Shown: piece after piece, positions 16,358 to 23,669 of the stretch
Position numbering within the stretch: the first letter of the stretch is position 1
How the letters are laid out: every line of letters begins with the position of its first letter
DNA from: Acidobacteriota bacterium
GTDB taxonomy: Bacteria > Acidobacteriota > Thermoanaerobaculia > Multivoradales > JAHEKO01
Assembly (NCBI GenBank): GCA_029862975.1
Contig: JAOTWP010000021.1
Span: forward strand, 1 to 41,774
Direction of reading: 5' to 3'
DNA length: 41,774 nt
Notes under the pieces: generated by a model
Database searches by the model: none
The model's input: only the letters and a program-made list of their open reading frames with translations
Told to the model about the DNA's origin: nothing
Made by a program: the position numbers and the translations under genes

Positions 16358-17578
16358 CTACTGCTTGAGCTTGGACAGGGCGTCGGCGAGGGCGTTGAAC
16401 CTGGCGGCGGGGCCGCTGCCCGCCTGGCTCTTCTTGTAGGCCTCGAAGTCGGAGCGGCTGCCCTCGGACGTGTCGCCCTCGAGGCCGAGCGAGATCCGCT
16501 GCCGCCGCGGATCGACGCTGATCACCTGGACGGTGATCTCCCTGCCGGGCCGGAAGACCCGCGAGGCCGTCGTTCCCGCCGGGATGGACATCTTGGAGCT
16601 GGGTAGCAGCCCCGAGAGCCCGGGCTCGAGCTGGATGAAGGCGCCGAAGCGCTCCACCTTCTCGACCTTGCCCGTCACGCTGGCGCCGACACGGTACTTG
16701 CTGGCGACGTCTTGCCAGGGGTCGGGCTCGAGCGCCCGCATCGACAGCGAGATCCGGCGGCCGCCCTTGTCGACCTTGAGGACCTTGACCTCGACGTCGT
16801 CGCCCGGCTGGACGACGTCCTCGGTGCGCTCGACCCGCCGGCGGGCGAGCTCGGAGATGTGCACGAGGCCCTGGACGCCGCCGAGGTCGACGAAGGCGCC
16901 GAAGTCCTTGACCGAGACGACCTTGCCCTTGAGCACCGCGCCGGCGGCGATCTTGCCGCGGGTCTCGGCCTGCTGGGCCTTCTGCTCCTGGCGCAGGTGG
17001 GAGACCCGGGAGAGGACGATCCGGCGGCCTTCGTTCTCGAGGCGGAGCACGAAGAAATCGTAGGTCTGGTCGACGTAGCCCTGGGGATCGAGAGGCTCGC
17101 CGAGCTCCATCTCCGAGTGGGGGCAGAAGGCCGTGACGCCGTTGACGACGACGTGCAGGCCGCCGTCGTTCCAGCCGATCACGGTCCCGCTGACGCTGGC
17201 GCCCGATTGCATGGCGGCGCGGATCTTCTCGACCTCGGGGCCGGCCTGCGGCTTCGCGGACTCTCCCTTCGCCGCCTTGACCGGCTTGGCCTTTGCTGCC
17301 TTGGCAGGCTTGGCCTTCGCTGCCTTGGCCGCCTTGGCCTTCGCTGCCTTGGCCGGCTTGGCCTTCGCCGCCTTGGCCGGCTTGCTCTCCGCTCCCCCGG
17401 CCGGCTCGGCTTTCGCCGCCGCTTCGCCGGCCGGCGGCGCGAGGTCGTCGCTGGCGGCTTCGCCGTCCTGCTGCGCAGGAGTGGCCGCCGCCGGCCTGTC
17501 GTCGGCGGCCGCGCTCGCCTCGGTCTGCTCGTCCATATCCTGCTCCTCGAGGTCGGCGGAGTTCAACTCGGCACTCAT
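16358..17578 (-). CDS. S1-domain RNA-binding protein with Ala/Lys/Pro octapeptide tail
   Basis: 406 residues. The first 60 are acidic, residues 65-104 are five Lys/Ala/Pro octads, and three S1 (OB-fold) domains follow at roughly 126-197, 213-285 and 299-372. The second has the classic VKDFGAFVDLGGVQGLVHISEL signature. This is a ribosomal-protein-S1-like arrangement with fewer domains than proteobacterial RpsA, so it may be a shortened S1 or a separate RNA-binding factor. The ATG at 17578 is used; an in-frame ATG at 17536 has a better ribosome-binding site (GAGGAGCAGGAT) and is a real alternative. The leader holds two overlapping hairpins. Confidence 0.85.
   Translation of the reverse strand: MSAELNSADLEEQDMDEQTEASAAADDRPAAATPAQQDGEAASDDLAPPAGEAAAKAEPAGGAESKPAKAAKAKPAKAAKAKAAKAAKAKPAKAAKAKPVKAAKGESAKPQAGPEVEKIRAAMQSGASVSGTVIGWNDGGLHVVVNGVTAFCPHSEMELGEPLDPQGYVDQTYDFFVLRLENEGRRIVLSRVSHLRQEQKAQQAETRGKIAAGAVLKGKVVSVKDFGAFVDLGGVQGLVHISELARRRVERTEDVVQPGDDVEVKVLKVDKGGRRISLSMRALEPDPWQDVASKYRVGASVTGKVEKVERFGAFIQLEPGLSGLLPSSKMSIPAGTTASRVFRPGREITVQVISVDPRRQRISLGLEGDTSEGSRSDFEAYKKSQAGSGPAARFNALADALSKLKQ
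17267..17386. repeat. Five 24-bp tandem repeats coding octapeptides (AKPAKAAK)
   Basis: Within the S1 gene, residues 65-104 read as SKPAKAAK, AKPAKAAK, AKAAKAAK, AKPAKAAK and AKPVKAAK. The composition is that of histone-H1-like nucleic-acid-binding tails. Being in multiples of three, copy-number change would keep the frame. Confidence 0.85.
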
Positions 17579-17630
17579 GTGGCGTCGCTCATGGGGTCTT
17601 CGGTCTGCCAGGGCTCCGGGACGAAGCCCA

Positions 17631-17660
17631 GGACCTCACCTGAGGTCCCGAAAAACGGGA
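17631..17660 (-). promoter_or_regulatory. Two overlapping hairpins in the leader of the S1-domain gene
   Basis: On the transcript strand, UCCCG-UUUUU-CGGGA (17660 to 17646) is followed by GGACCUCA-GG-UGAGGUCC (17648 to 17631). They share the bases GGA, so the full-length stems compete. The element ends 53 bases upstream of the ATG at 17578. It could be an autoregulatory RNA element or, as DNA, an 18-bp operator dyad. No T-run follows, so it is not an intrinsic terminator. Confidence 0.5.
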
Positions 17661-17742
17661 GGGACAGTCTACACCATCGAGGGCCCGGTCTGCAGCCGGG
17701 ACCGGCTCCGGGTCCGTCCCTTCGCGCGACGCCTTCTCCCCT

Positions 17743-17748
17743 TAGAAT
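17743..17748 (+). promoter_or_regulatory. Candidate -10 element (TAGAAT) for the gene at 17779
   Basis: Five of six consensus -10 bases, 30 bp before the ATG at 17779. No clear -35 is visible. Confidence 0.35.
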
Positions 17749-17778
17749 ACCGGCGCCAGCCCATTCCACGGAGGAGTC

Positions 17779-18009
17779 ATGGACCTTTCGACCGACGAAC
17801 GCGCCGTCCTGCAACGTTTTGCCGAGAAAACCCGAATGGCCGGCGGCCCGCGCCTTGGCTACGTCCTGCGCCGGCGCGCCGTGAGCGCCGGCGGCCTCGA
17901 CGTGGACGGCGCGCTCGCGAGCCTGGTCGGGAAGGGTCTGCTGGCGGCAAGCGAGAGCGGAGACTTCGTCTTCCTGACGCAGCAGGGCGTCGACGCGCTG
18001 AGCGCCTGA
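17779..18009 (+). CDS. Small hypothetical protein, possible winged-helix fold
   Basis: 76 residues with an excellent ribosome-binding site (GGAGGAG, six bases before ATG 17779). The pattern of a helix, a helix (DVDGALASLVGKGLLAAS) and then a short beta hairpin (GDFVFLTQQGVDALSA) is what the C-terminal half of a winged helix-turn-helix looks like. It might therefore bind DNA, but no family is recognised. It is divergent from the S1 gene with a 200-bp intergenic region and convergent with the HD hydrolase. Confidence 0.65.
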   Translation: MDLSTDERAVLQRFAEKTRMAGGPRLGYVLRRRAVSAGGLDVDGALASLVGKGLLAASESGDFVFLTQQGVDALSA

Positions 18010-18010
18010 G

Positions 18011-18026
18011 GGCGGCCGGGCCCGCC
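18011..18026. terminator. GC hairpin between convergent stop codons
   Basis: GGCGG (18011-18015) and CCGCC (18022-18026) form a 5-bp stem with a 6-nt loop in the 20 bp between the stops of the 17779 gene and the HD gene. There is no T-run, so it is at best a weak terminator. Confidence 0.25.
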
Positions 18027-18029
18027 GCT

Positions 18030-18623
18030 CTACGAGGCGAGGCGCCCGTCGAGGTCGAGATCGCCCGCCGCGCCCTGCATCGCCACGAGCACGTTCTCTA
18101 CGTGGTCCCAGAGCTCGAGCCGGCCATCGAAGCAGGCGGCGCTGAACTCGCGCGTCGCCTCTTCGACCTCGTCGCGATGCACGCCCGCCGCGAAGGACCG
18201 TTCCTTCCAGCGCTTGCGCAGCGACTTGAGGCGGACGTCGCGGACGTCCTTGGACGGCCGCACCAGGGCCGCGGCGACGATGAGCCCGGTGACCTCGTCG
18301 CAGGCCAGGAGCGCGAAGTCCATCGCCGCCTCGCGCTCGACGCCGGTGCCGGCCGTGTTGTGGGCGAGCACGGCGTGGACGACGTCTTCGGGACAGCCGT
18401 GCTCGCGCAGGATCGGGGCCCCCTTGGCCGGATGGTCTTCCAAGGTCGGGTGGATCTCCCAGTCGAAGTCGTGGAGCAGCCCGGCCAGCCGCCAGCGCTC
18501 GACGTCGCCGCCGAGCCTGCCGGCGTAGTGGCCCATGGCAGCCTCCACGGCGACCATGTGGCGGCGCAGGCCGGGCGCCGCGACGTGGCGGGTCATCAGA
18601 TCGAAGGCCGTCTCTCGGTCCAT
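18030..18623 (-). CDS. HD-domain metal-dependent hydrolase
   Basis: 197 residues. HD-superfamily landmarks: an early histidine (LRRHMVAVEAAMGHYA), the HD pair in WRLAGLLHDFDWE, EDHPAKGAPILREHG, and VVHAVLAHN further on. This is the order seen in small bacterial HD phosphohydrolases of the HDIG type, which act on nucleotides or related phosphoesters. The substrate is unknown. It starts 25 bp after the short-chain dehydrogenase on the same strand and probably shares its transcript. Confidence 0.8.
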   Translation of the reverse strand: MDRETAFDLMTRHVAAPGLRRHMVAVEAAMGHYAGRLGGDVERWRLAGLLHDFDWEIHPTLEDHPAKGAPILREHGCPEDVVHAVLAHNTAGTGVEREAAMDFALLACDEVTGLIVAAALVRPSKDVRDVRLKSLRKRWKERSFAAGVHRDEVEEATREFSAACFDGRLELWDHVENVLVAMQGAAGDLDLDGRLAS

Positions 18624-18648
18624 GGTCGAGCTCCCGTGGGTCGCTCCT

Positions 18649-19485
18649 TCAGTCGAGGAAGAGGTCGCGCGCCAGCGGGGCCTCGGGATCGACCGCGTAC
18701 TGCTCGAAATCGGTGACTCCCGTGGCCTTGAGCACCTGCTCGTCGATGTAGAAATGGCCGGTGCAGATCCTCGCCTTCTGGGTCAGGATCGCGTGCGCCG
18801 CGTCCGCGAGAATGCGCGGCTCGCGGCAGTTCTGGAGCGTCAGCCGCTTCGCCAGCGGGGTGCCCACGAGCATGTTGAGGGCGGCCGTGCGGATGACGGT
18901 GCGCGGCCACAGGGCGTTGACGCCGACGCCGTCCTTGCGAAACTCCTCGGCGAGGCCGAGAACGCACATGCTCATGCCGTACTTCGAGATCGTGTAGGCG
19001 AGGTGGCCGCGGAACCACTCGGCGTTCATGTTCAGGGGCGGCGACATGACGAGGATGTGGGGATTCTCGGCCTGCTGGAGGTGCGGCAGGCAGGCCTGCG
19101 AGCAGAGAAAGGTGCCGCGGGCGTTGACGGACCACATCAGGTCGAACCGCTTCATCGGCGTCTCGAGGGTGGGCGACAGGGTGATGGCGCTGGCGTTGCA
19201 GACGAGGGCGTCGATGCCGCCGAAGGTGTCGACCGCCCGATTGACGGCCTCCCGGACCTGGGCCTCGTCGCGAATGTCGGTCGCCACCGGCAGCGCGCGG
19301 CCGCCGGCCGCCTCGACCTCCTCGGCCGCCGTGAAGATGGTGCCGGGCAGCTTGGGATGCGGCACCTTGGTCTTCGCCACGATGACGATGTTGGCGCCGT
19401 CGGCGGCGGCCCGCAGGGCGATGGCCTTGCCGATTCCGCGGCTCGCGCCGGTGATGAACAGGGTCTTGTCCTTCAGGGTCGACAT
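18649..19485 (-). CDS. Short-chain dehydrogenase/reductase (HSDL2-like)
   Basis: 278-residue Rossmann-fold oxidoreductase. The cofactor loop is TGASRGIGKAIAL (about residues 12-24). The catalytic pair is YxxxK in AYTISKYGMS with the upstream serine in ILVMSPPLN. The segment IVIVAKTKVPHPKLPGTIFTAAEEVEAAGG and the order of later motifs resemble the HSDL2/citronellol-dehydrogenase-like SDR group. The substrate is unproven. The ribosome-binding site GAGGGAA precedes ATG 19485. It sits between the sirtuin and the HD hydrolase on the minus strand. Confidence 0.88.
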   Translation of the reverse strand: MSTLKDKTLFITGASRGIGKAIALRAAADGANIVIVAKTKVPHPKLPGTIFTAAEEVEAAGGRALPVATDIRDEAQVREAVNRAVDTFGGIDALVCNASAITLSPTLETPMKRFDLMWSVNARGTFLCSQACLPHLQQAENPHILVMSPPLNMNAEWFRGHLAYTISKYGMSMCVLGLAEEFRKDGVGVNALWPRTVIRTAALNMLVGTPLAKRLTLQNCREPRILADAAHAILTQKARICTGHFYIDEQVLKATGVTDFEQYAVDPEAPLARDLFLD

Positions 19486-19531
19486 GGCGGCGTTCCCTCG
19501 AGTCTCCAGGCCTTGAGCGCGCTATCTTAGA

Positions 19532-20386
19532 TCAACGGCGGCGGCCGCTCGCGCCGCCCGCCGGCGGCCCGCCCAGGGCCGCGGCGACGACCGGCAGGAG
19601 CCGCTCGGCCGGGGCCGCCAGCGCCCGCACCGGGGCGCCGCCGGGCGCCCGGCCGGCGGCCGGGTCGATGCTCCACATCGGGACCCCCCGGCGGGTGCCG
19701 GCGTCGAGGAGCAGCGCCGTCACGCCGACGGCGAACGACGTACCGACGAAGAGCATGGCCGCGGCCCTGCCGGCCGCCTGCTCGACCTCGGCGAAGCGAT
19801 AGTCGTGATGATCGGCGTAGTACTCGTCGAAGAAGAGCACGTGCGGCCGCAGCGGCGACCCACACTCCGGGCAGCGGGGGAGACTGGCCTCGCCGGGCTC
19901 GCGGCGGAACGAGTCGAGGTCGACGGCCGAGCGCGGGAGCGAGCCGGACGGCGCTCCGAGCGGGCAACGCTCGCGCCCGCAGCGCACGCGATCGGCCGTG
20001 CCGTGCACCTTGATGAGGCGCTCGCTGCCGGCCTGTTCGTGCAGCGTGTCGATGTTCTGGGTGACGAGCAGGAACGGCCGGCCGGCGGAGCGGAGATGGC
20101 GCTCGATCGCGGCGAGCGAGCGGTGCGCGGGGTTGGGGCGCGCGGCATCGACCGCGGCGAAGCGGTCCAGATACCAGGCCAGCTGCCCCACGGGGTCGCG
20201 GCGGAAGCAGCCCGCCGTGGCCATCGCGACGTCGTGCTCCCGCCACAGCGCGCCGGGCTCCTTGCCGCGGAAGGTGCGGATGCCGCTGGCCGCGCTGACC
20301 CCGGCGCCCGTCACGACCAGCACCAGCCCCTCGGCGTCGCGCAGCGACGCGACGAGAGGGGCGGCAAGAACGGCTAGGTCGGCCAC
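19532..20386 (-). CDS. NAD-dependent protein deacylase (sirtuin), class III-like
   Basis: 284 residues from GTG 20386. Sirtuin motifs in order: VTGAGVSAASGIRTFRG (about 25-41), TQNIDTLHEQAG, catalytic His in VHGT, a zinc site C-x4-C ... C-x2-C (CGRERC and CPECG), and VGTSFAVG. A Tyr-x-x-Arg pair (Y72 and R75 in WYLDRF) sits where Sirt5/CobB-type enzymes carry the residues that read succinyl or malonyl lysine, so desuccinylase activity is likely. The start is uncertain: no clear Shine-Dalgarno precedes the GTG, and an in-frame CTG overlaps the fmdB-like stop at 20417-20419. Confidence 0.9.
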   Translation of the reverse strand: MADLAVLAAPLVASLRDAEGLVLVVTGAGVSAASGIRTFRGKEPGALWREHDVAMATAGCFRRDPVGQLAWYLDRFAAVDAARPNPAHRSLAAIERHLRSAGRPFLLVTQNIDTLHEQAGSERLIKVHGTADRVRCGRERCPLGAPSGSLPRSAVDLDSFRREPGEASLPRCPECGSPLRPHVLFFDEYYADHHDYRFAEVEQAAGRAAAMLFVGTSFAVGVTALLLDAGTRRGVPMWSIDPAAGRAPGGAPVRALAAPAERLLPVVAAALGGPPAGGASGRRR

Positions 20387-20415
20387 GCGCTGAGGCGATC
20401 GGAGAGGGGCGGCGG

Positions 20416-20910
20416 TCAGAGGAAGTAGAGCTCGTCGTCGACCGTGGGCCGGCGGGAGCGGCGGGCCGCCGCTCGCCGGCGCAGCCGGAAGAGTTCGCCG
20501 GCGTCGGAGCCCTCGGCGCCTTCCAGCTCGGCCATCTCGTCGTCGAGCGCGTCGGGATCTTCGCCGGCCTCGAGGCGGGCGATCATCGACTCCATCCCGG
20601 ACCCCAGATCGAGACCCGACGCCTCGCCGAGGCGCCGCATCATGCGGGCCATCTGCCGCGGGTCGTCGCCGTCGGCCGCGCTCTCGAGCTCGCCGGCGAG
20701 CTGGGCCATCGCGCGGTCGAGGCGGGCGTCTTCGGGCTCGCCGTCCTCGCCCTCGGCGGCGCCCCCGAGGGTGGCGAAGCGCGCCGGCTTGCGCTCGAGC
20801 TCCGGGGTCCCGCAACGGGGGCAGGACGGTCGCTTCTCGGTGTCGACGCGGGCGGAGTAGAAGCTGAAGAGAGCGTGGCAGGCGCTGCAGTAGAATTCGT
20901 AGATCGGCAT
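20416..20910 (-). CDS. FmdB-family zinc ribbon protein with acidic C-terminal extension
   Basis: 164 residues. The first 35 form the FmdB/CxxC_CxxC regulatory zinc ribbon (MPIYEFYCSACH; Cys8, Cys11, Cys30, Cys33). The rest is a long acidic, Ala/Glu/Asp-rich helical region (residues 50-135) with a basic patch (RLRRRAAARRSRR) before the end. FmdB domains are common, small and mostly of unknown role; the long tail is larger than in the usual 70-110 aa members. It is divergent from murJ. Confidence 0.85.
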   Translation of the reverse strand: MPIYEFYCSACHALFSFYSARVDTEKRPSCPRCGTPELERKPARFATLGGAAEGEDGEPEDARLDRAMAQLAGELESAADGDDPRQMARMMRRLGEASGLDLGSGMESMIARLEAGEDPDALDDEMAELEGAEGSDAGELFRLRRRAAARRSRRPTVDDELYFL

Positions 20911-20920
20911 GGCCGACCTG

Positions 20921-20926
20921 ATTATC
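20921..20926 (-). promoter_or_regulatory. Candidate -10 element (GATAAT) for the FmdB-like gene
   Basis: Reads GATAAT on the minus strand, five of six consensus bases, only ten bases before the ATG at 20910. This implies a transcript with almost no leader. No convincing -35 was found. Confidence 0.35.
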
Positions 20927-20993
20927 TACCACTTCGCTCGCCGTCTCGCCCGGGCCGCCGCCCGAGGGAGAGCCCCCCATTTCGACTGAGCCC

Positions 20994-22661
20994 GTGACCT
21001 CCGACCGCTCGCCGCCCGCGGTCGGGGGCGCCTCGCGGGTCGCCGCCGGCATCCTCGCCAGCCGGCTCCTGGGCTTCGTGCGCGACATGGTCCTCGCCCG
21101 CTACCTCGGCGCGAGCGCCCAGCTCGACGTCTTCCGGCAGGCGATGCGCAGCGGCAACCTGATCCAGAACCTCCTCGGCGAGCAGACCCTGTCGGCGGCT
21201 TTCATCCCCCAGTACTCGCGCCTGCTGGAGGAAGGGCGCGAGGAGGAGGCCGGGCGCTTCGCCGGCGCGATCTTCGGCCTGCTCCTCGTGGTCTCGAGCC
21301 TCCTGGCGCTGGCCGGCGTCTTTCTGGCCGAGCCCATCGTGGCCCTCTTCAACGCCGGCTACCTGCAGGACGCCGCCCGGGTGGCGGCCGGCGCCGGGCA
21401 GATCGACCGCTTTCCCCTGGCCGTCAAGGTGGTCCGGCTGCTCTTCCCGATGGCGGGGCTGCTGGTCCTCTCGGCGTGGTCGGTCGGCGTCCTCAACAGC
21501 CACCGGCGGTTCTTCGTGGCGTACTTCGCGCCCGTCATCTGGAACGTGGCGATCCTCTCGGCGTTGTGGCTCGCCGGCGGCGCGGCGGCGGCCGGCGGCG
21601 AGTCGCCGGCGGTGACCCTGGAGCGGATCGTGCTCGCCGGCGCCTTCGGGGCGCTCGTCGGCGGCGGCCTGCAGTTCCTCGTCCAGCTGCCGTTCGTCGC
21701 CCGGGTTCTGCGCGGCTTCCGGCTGAGCGTCTCGACCCGCACGCCGGGGGTCCGCGGGGCGCTCCGCGCGTTCTGGCCGATGCTCGCCGGCCGCGGCGCC
21801 GTGCAGCTCTCGGGTCATCTCGACGGCTTCATCGCCTCGTTCCTGGCCCCGGGGGCGCAGGGGATCCTGGGATTCGCCCTGACGCTCTACCTGCTGCCGC
21901 TGAGCCTCTTCGGGCTCTCCGTGGCCGCGGCCGAGCTGCCGGAGATGTCCCGCCGCCGCGGCGCGAAGGACGACGACGTGGCGGCCCGGGTGCTGGGGAC
22001 CGTCCGCCGGAGCTCGTTCTTCGTCATTCCCACGGCTCTCGGCTACGTCTGTTTCGGCCTGCCGATCGTGACGGCGATCTACGGGCGGGGCGCCTTCGGC
22101 CGGGTCGACTGCTGGCTCATGTACCTCGTGCTGGCGGCCTACAGCCTGGGGCTGCCCGCCAGCGGCGTCACCCGGCAGTTGAACACCGTCTTCTACGCTG
22201 CGGGGCGCACCCGGGTGCCGGCTCGGGTCGGCGTCGAGCGCGTGCTCCTGTCGGCAGGAAGCGGAGGGCTTCTCGCCTGGATCCTCGATCGCTTCGAGGT
22301 CGGCGCGGTGGTGGGCGCGGGCGGCGGCAAGCACCTGTTCCTGGGCGCCGTGGGGCTGGCTATCGGCGGCGCGCTCGGAGCCTGGTACGAGCTGGTGCGG
22401 ATCCGCCGCGGCCTCCGCGCCGAGCGGGCCGACGTGGTCCTCCCGGTGGCGCCGTTGCTGCGAATGGCGGGCTGCGCGGCGGCCGCGGCGCTGCCCGCCG
22501 CGCTGCTGTGGTACGTCGCGGGCGACGCCCTCGGAGCCTGGGGGCGGGTCCTCGCCCTCGCGACGGTGTACGCTGTCGGCTATCTGGGACTCGCCGATCG
22601 CCTGGGGGTGTCCGAGCTGGCGGCCTGGCGGGCCGGCCTTCCCGGGAGGAGAAAGGGATGA
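20994..22661 (+). CDS. murJ: Lipid II flippase MurJ (MviN family)
   Basis: 555-residue polytopic membrane protein of the MOP superfamily that flips lipid II for peptidoglycan synthesis. The family start is clear: ASRVAAGILASRLLGFVRDMVLARYLGAS, then NLIQNLLGEQTLSAAFIPQYS, and the conserved loop ending AELPEMSRR. About 14 hydrophobic segments are present. The start taken is GTG 20994, which leaves 13 residues before the conserved region; no strong ribosome-binding site is visible, so the exact start is uncertain. It overlaps rpiB by four bases (ATGA). Confidence 0.93.
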   Translation: MTSDRSPPAVGGASRVAAGILASRLLGFVRDMVLARYLGASAQLDVFRQAMRSGNLIQNLLGEQTLSAAFIPQYSRLLEEGREEEAGRFAGAIFGLLLVVSSLLALAGVFLAEPIVALFNAGYLQDAARVAAGAGQIDRFPLAVKVVRLLFPMAGLLVLSAWSVGVLNSHRRFFVAYFAPVIWNVAILSALWLAGGAAAAGGESPAVTLERIVLAGAFGALVGGGLQFLVQLPFVARVLRGFRLSVSTRTPGVRGALRAFWPMLAGRGAVQLSGHLDGFIASFLAPGAQGILGFALTLYLLPLSLFGLSVAAAELPEMSRRRGAKDDDVAARVLGTVRRSSFFVIPTALGYVCFGLPIVTAIYGRGAFGRVDCWLMYLVLAAYSLGLPASGVTRQLNTVFYAAGRTRVPARVGVERVLLSAGSGGLLAWILDRFEVGAVVGAGGGKHLFLGAVGLAIGGALGAWYELVRIRRGLRAERADVVLPVAPLLRMAGCAAAAALPAALLWYVAGDALGAWGRVLALATVYAVGYLGLADRLGVSELAAWRAGLPGRRKG

Positions 22662-23095
22662 GAATCGCCATGGCCTCGGATCACGCGGGCTTCCGCTACA
22701 AGCAGGAGATCGGGAGGGTCCTGACGGCGGAAGGTCACGAGGTGGTCGACTTCGGCACCGATTCGACCGTCTCCTGCGACTACCCGGAGTTCGTGATCCC
22801 GGCCGCGCGCGCCGTCGCGGCGGGCGAGTGCGAGCGCGGCATCGTGCTCGGCGGCTCCGGCAACGGCGAGGCCATGGCCGCCAACCGCGTGCGCGGCGTG
22901 CGCTGCGCCCTGTGCTGGGACGCGACGACGGCGCGCCTGGCCCGCCAGCACAACGACGCCAACGTGATCGCGCTCGGCGAGCGCCTGATCCCGCTGGCGG
23001 CCGCCCTCGAGATCGTGGCGGTCTGGCTGCGCACGGAGTTCGAGGGCGGCCGGCACGTGCGGCGGATCGGAATGCTCGACGCCTTCGACTCGTAG
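22658..23095 (+). CDS. rpiB: Ribose-5-phosphate isomerase B, Glu-type active site
   Basis: 145 residues; interconverts ribose 5-phosphate and ribulose 5-phosphate. The RpiB fold is evident from MRIAMASDHAGFRYK and from LARQHNDANVIALGER. The active-site loop reads GIVLGGSGNGEAMAANRVRG, with Gly in place of the catalytic Cys of E. coli RpiB and a Glu (E71) as in the Mycobacterium tuberculosis enzyme, where Glu is the base. It is coupled to murJ by ATGA and preceded by GGGAGGAGAAAGGG, a strong ribosome-binding site. Confidence 0.93.
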   Translation: MRIAMASDHAGFRYKQEIGRVLTAEGHEVVDFGTDSTVSCDYPEFVIPAARAVAAGECERGIVLGGSGNGEAMAANRVRGVRCALCWDATTARLARQHNDANVIALGERLIPLAAALEIVAVWLRTEFEGGRHVRRIGMLDAFDS

Positions 23096-23102
23096 AGCCG
23101 GC

Positions 23103-23666
23103 ATGGAGCTCTCCATCTTCCTCAGCGTCTGTCTCGGGCTCGGCCTCGCCGCCGCCTGCGGCTTCCGCGTCTTCGTGCCCCTGCTCGTCATGAGCCTGGC
23201 GGCCCGCGGCGGATACCTGGAGCTCGTCGGCAGCTTCGAGTGGATCGCCGCCACCCCCGCCCTCGTCATGTTCGCGGTCGCGACCGTGCTCGAGATCGGC
23301 GCCTACTACGTTCCGTGGCTCGACAACCTCCTCGACGGCGTGGCGACGCCGGCCGCCGCCGTGGCCGGGGTGATCGTCACCGCCTCCGTCGTCACGGGGA
23401 TGGATCCGCTCCTCAAGTGGCCGCTGGCGGTGATCGCGGGCGGCGGGATCGCCGGCGCGGTACAGGCGACGACCGTGGCCGCGCGGGCAGGATCGGTTCT
23501 CGGCACAGGGGGCATGGCCAATCCGCTCGTCTCCTCCGCCGAGGCCGGCGCTTCCTTCGGCCTGACGGTCCTGGCGCTGGTGCTGCCGCTCGCCGCCGCG
23601 GCGGCCGTCGTCGTCCTCTTCCTGGTCCTGCGCCGGGCCCTGCGGCGCCGGCGCGCGGTGGGCTAG
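23103..23666 (+). CDS. DUF4126 family membrane protein
   Basis: 187 residues with five or six hydrophobic segments. The N-terminus (LGLGLAAACGFRVFVPLLVMSLAARGGYLEL), ATVLEIGAYYVPWLDNLLDGVATPAAAVAG, and a Gly/Ala-rich middle match the DUF4126 family of unknown function. A basic tail (RRALRRRRAVG) ends at TAG 23664-23666. It lies 7 bp after rpiB. The hyuA frame begins immediately after this stop in the same reading frame. Confidence 0.85.
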   Translation: MELSIFLSVCLGLGLAAACGFRVFVPLLVMSLAARGGYLELVGSFEWIAATPALVMFAVATVLEIGAYYVPWLDNLLDGVATPAAAVAGVIVTASVVTGMDPLLKWPLAVIAGGGIAGAVQATTVAARAGSVLGTGGMANPLVSSAEAGASFGLTVLALVLPLAAAAAVVVLFLVLRRALRRRRAVG

Positions 23667-23669
23667 CAG

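Noticed and set aside
17575..17814. A 79-codon minus-strand frame ending in ATGA overlap with the S1-protein start
   Set aside because: It runs across the divergent promoter region, the hairpins and the start of the well-supported 17779 gene. The product has no motif and no ribosome-binding site was seen.
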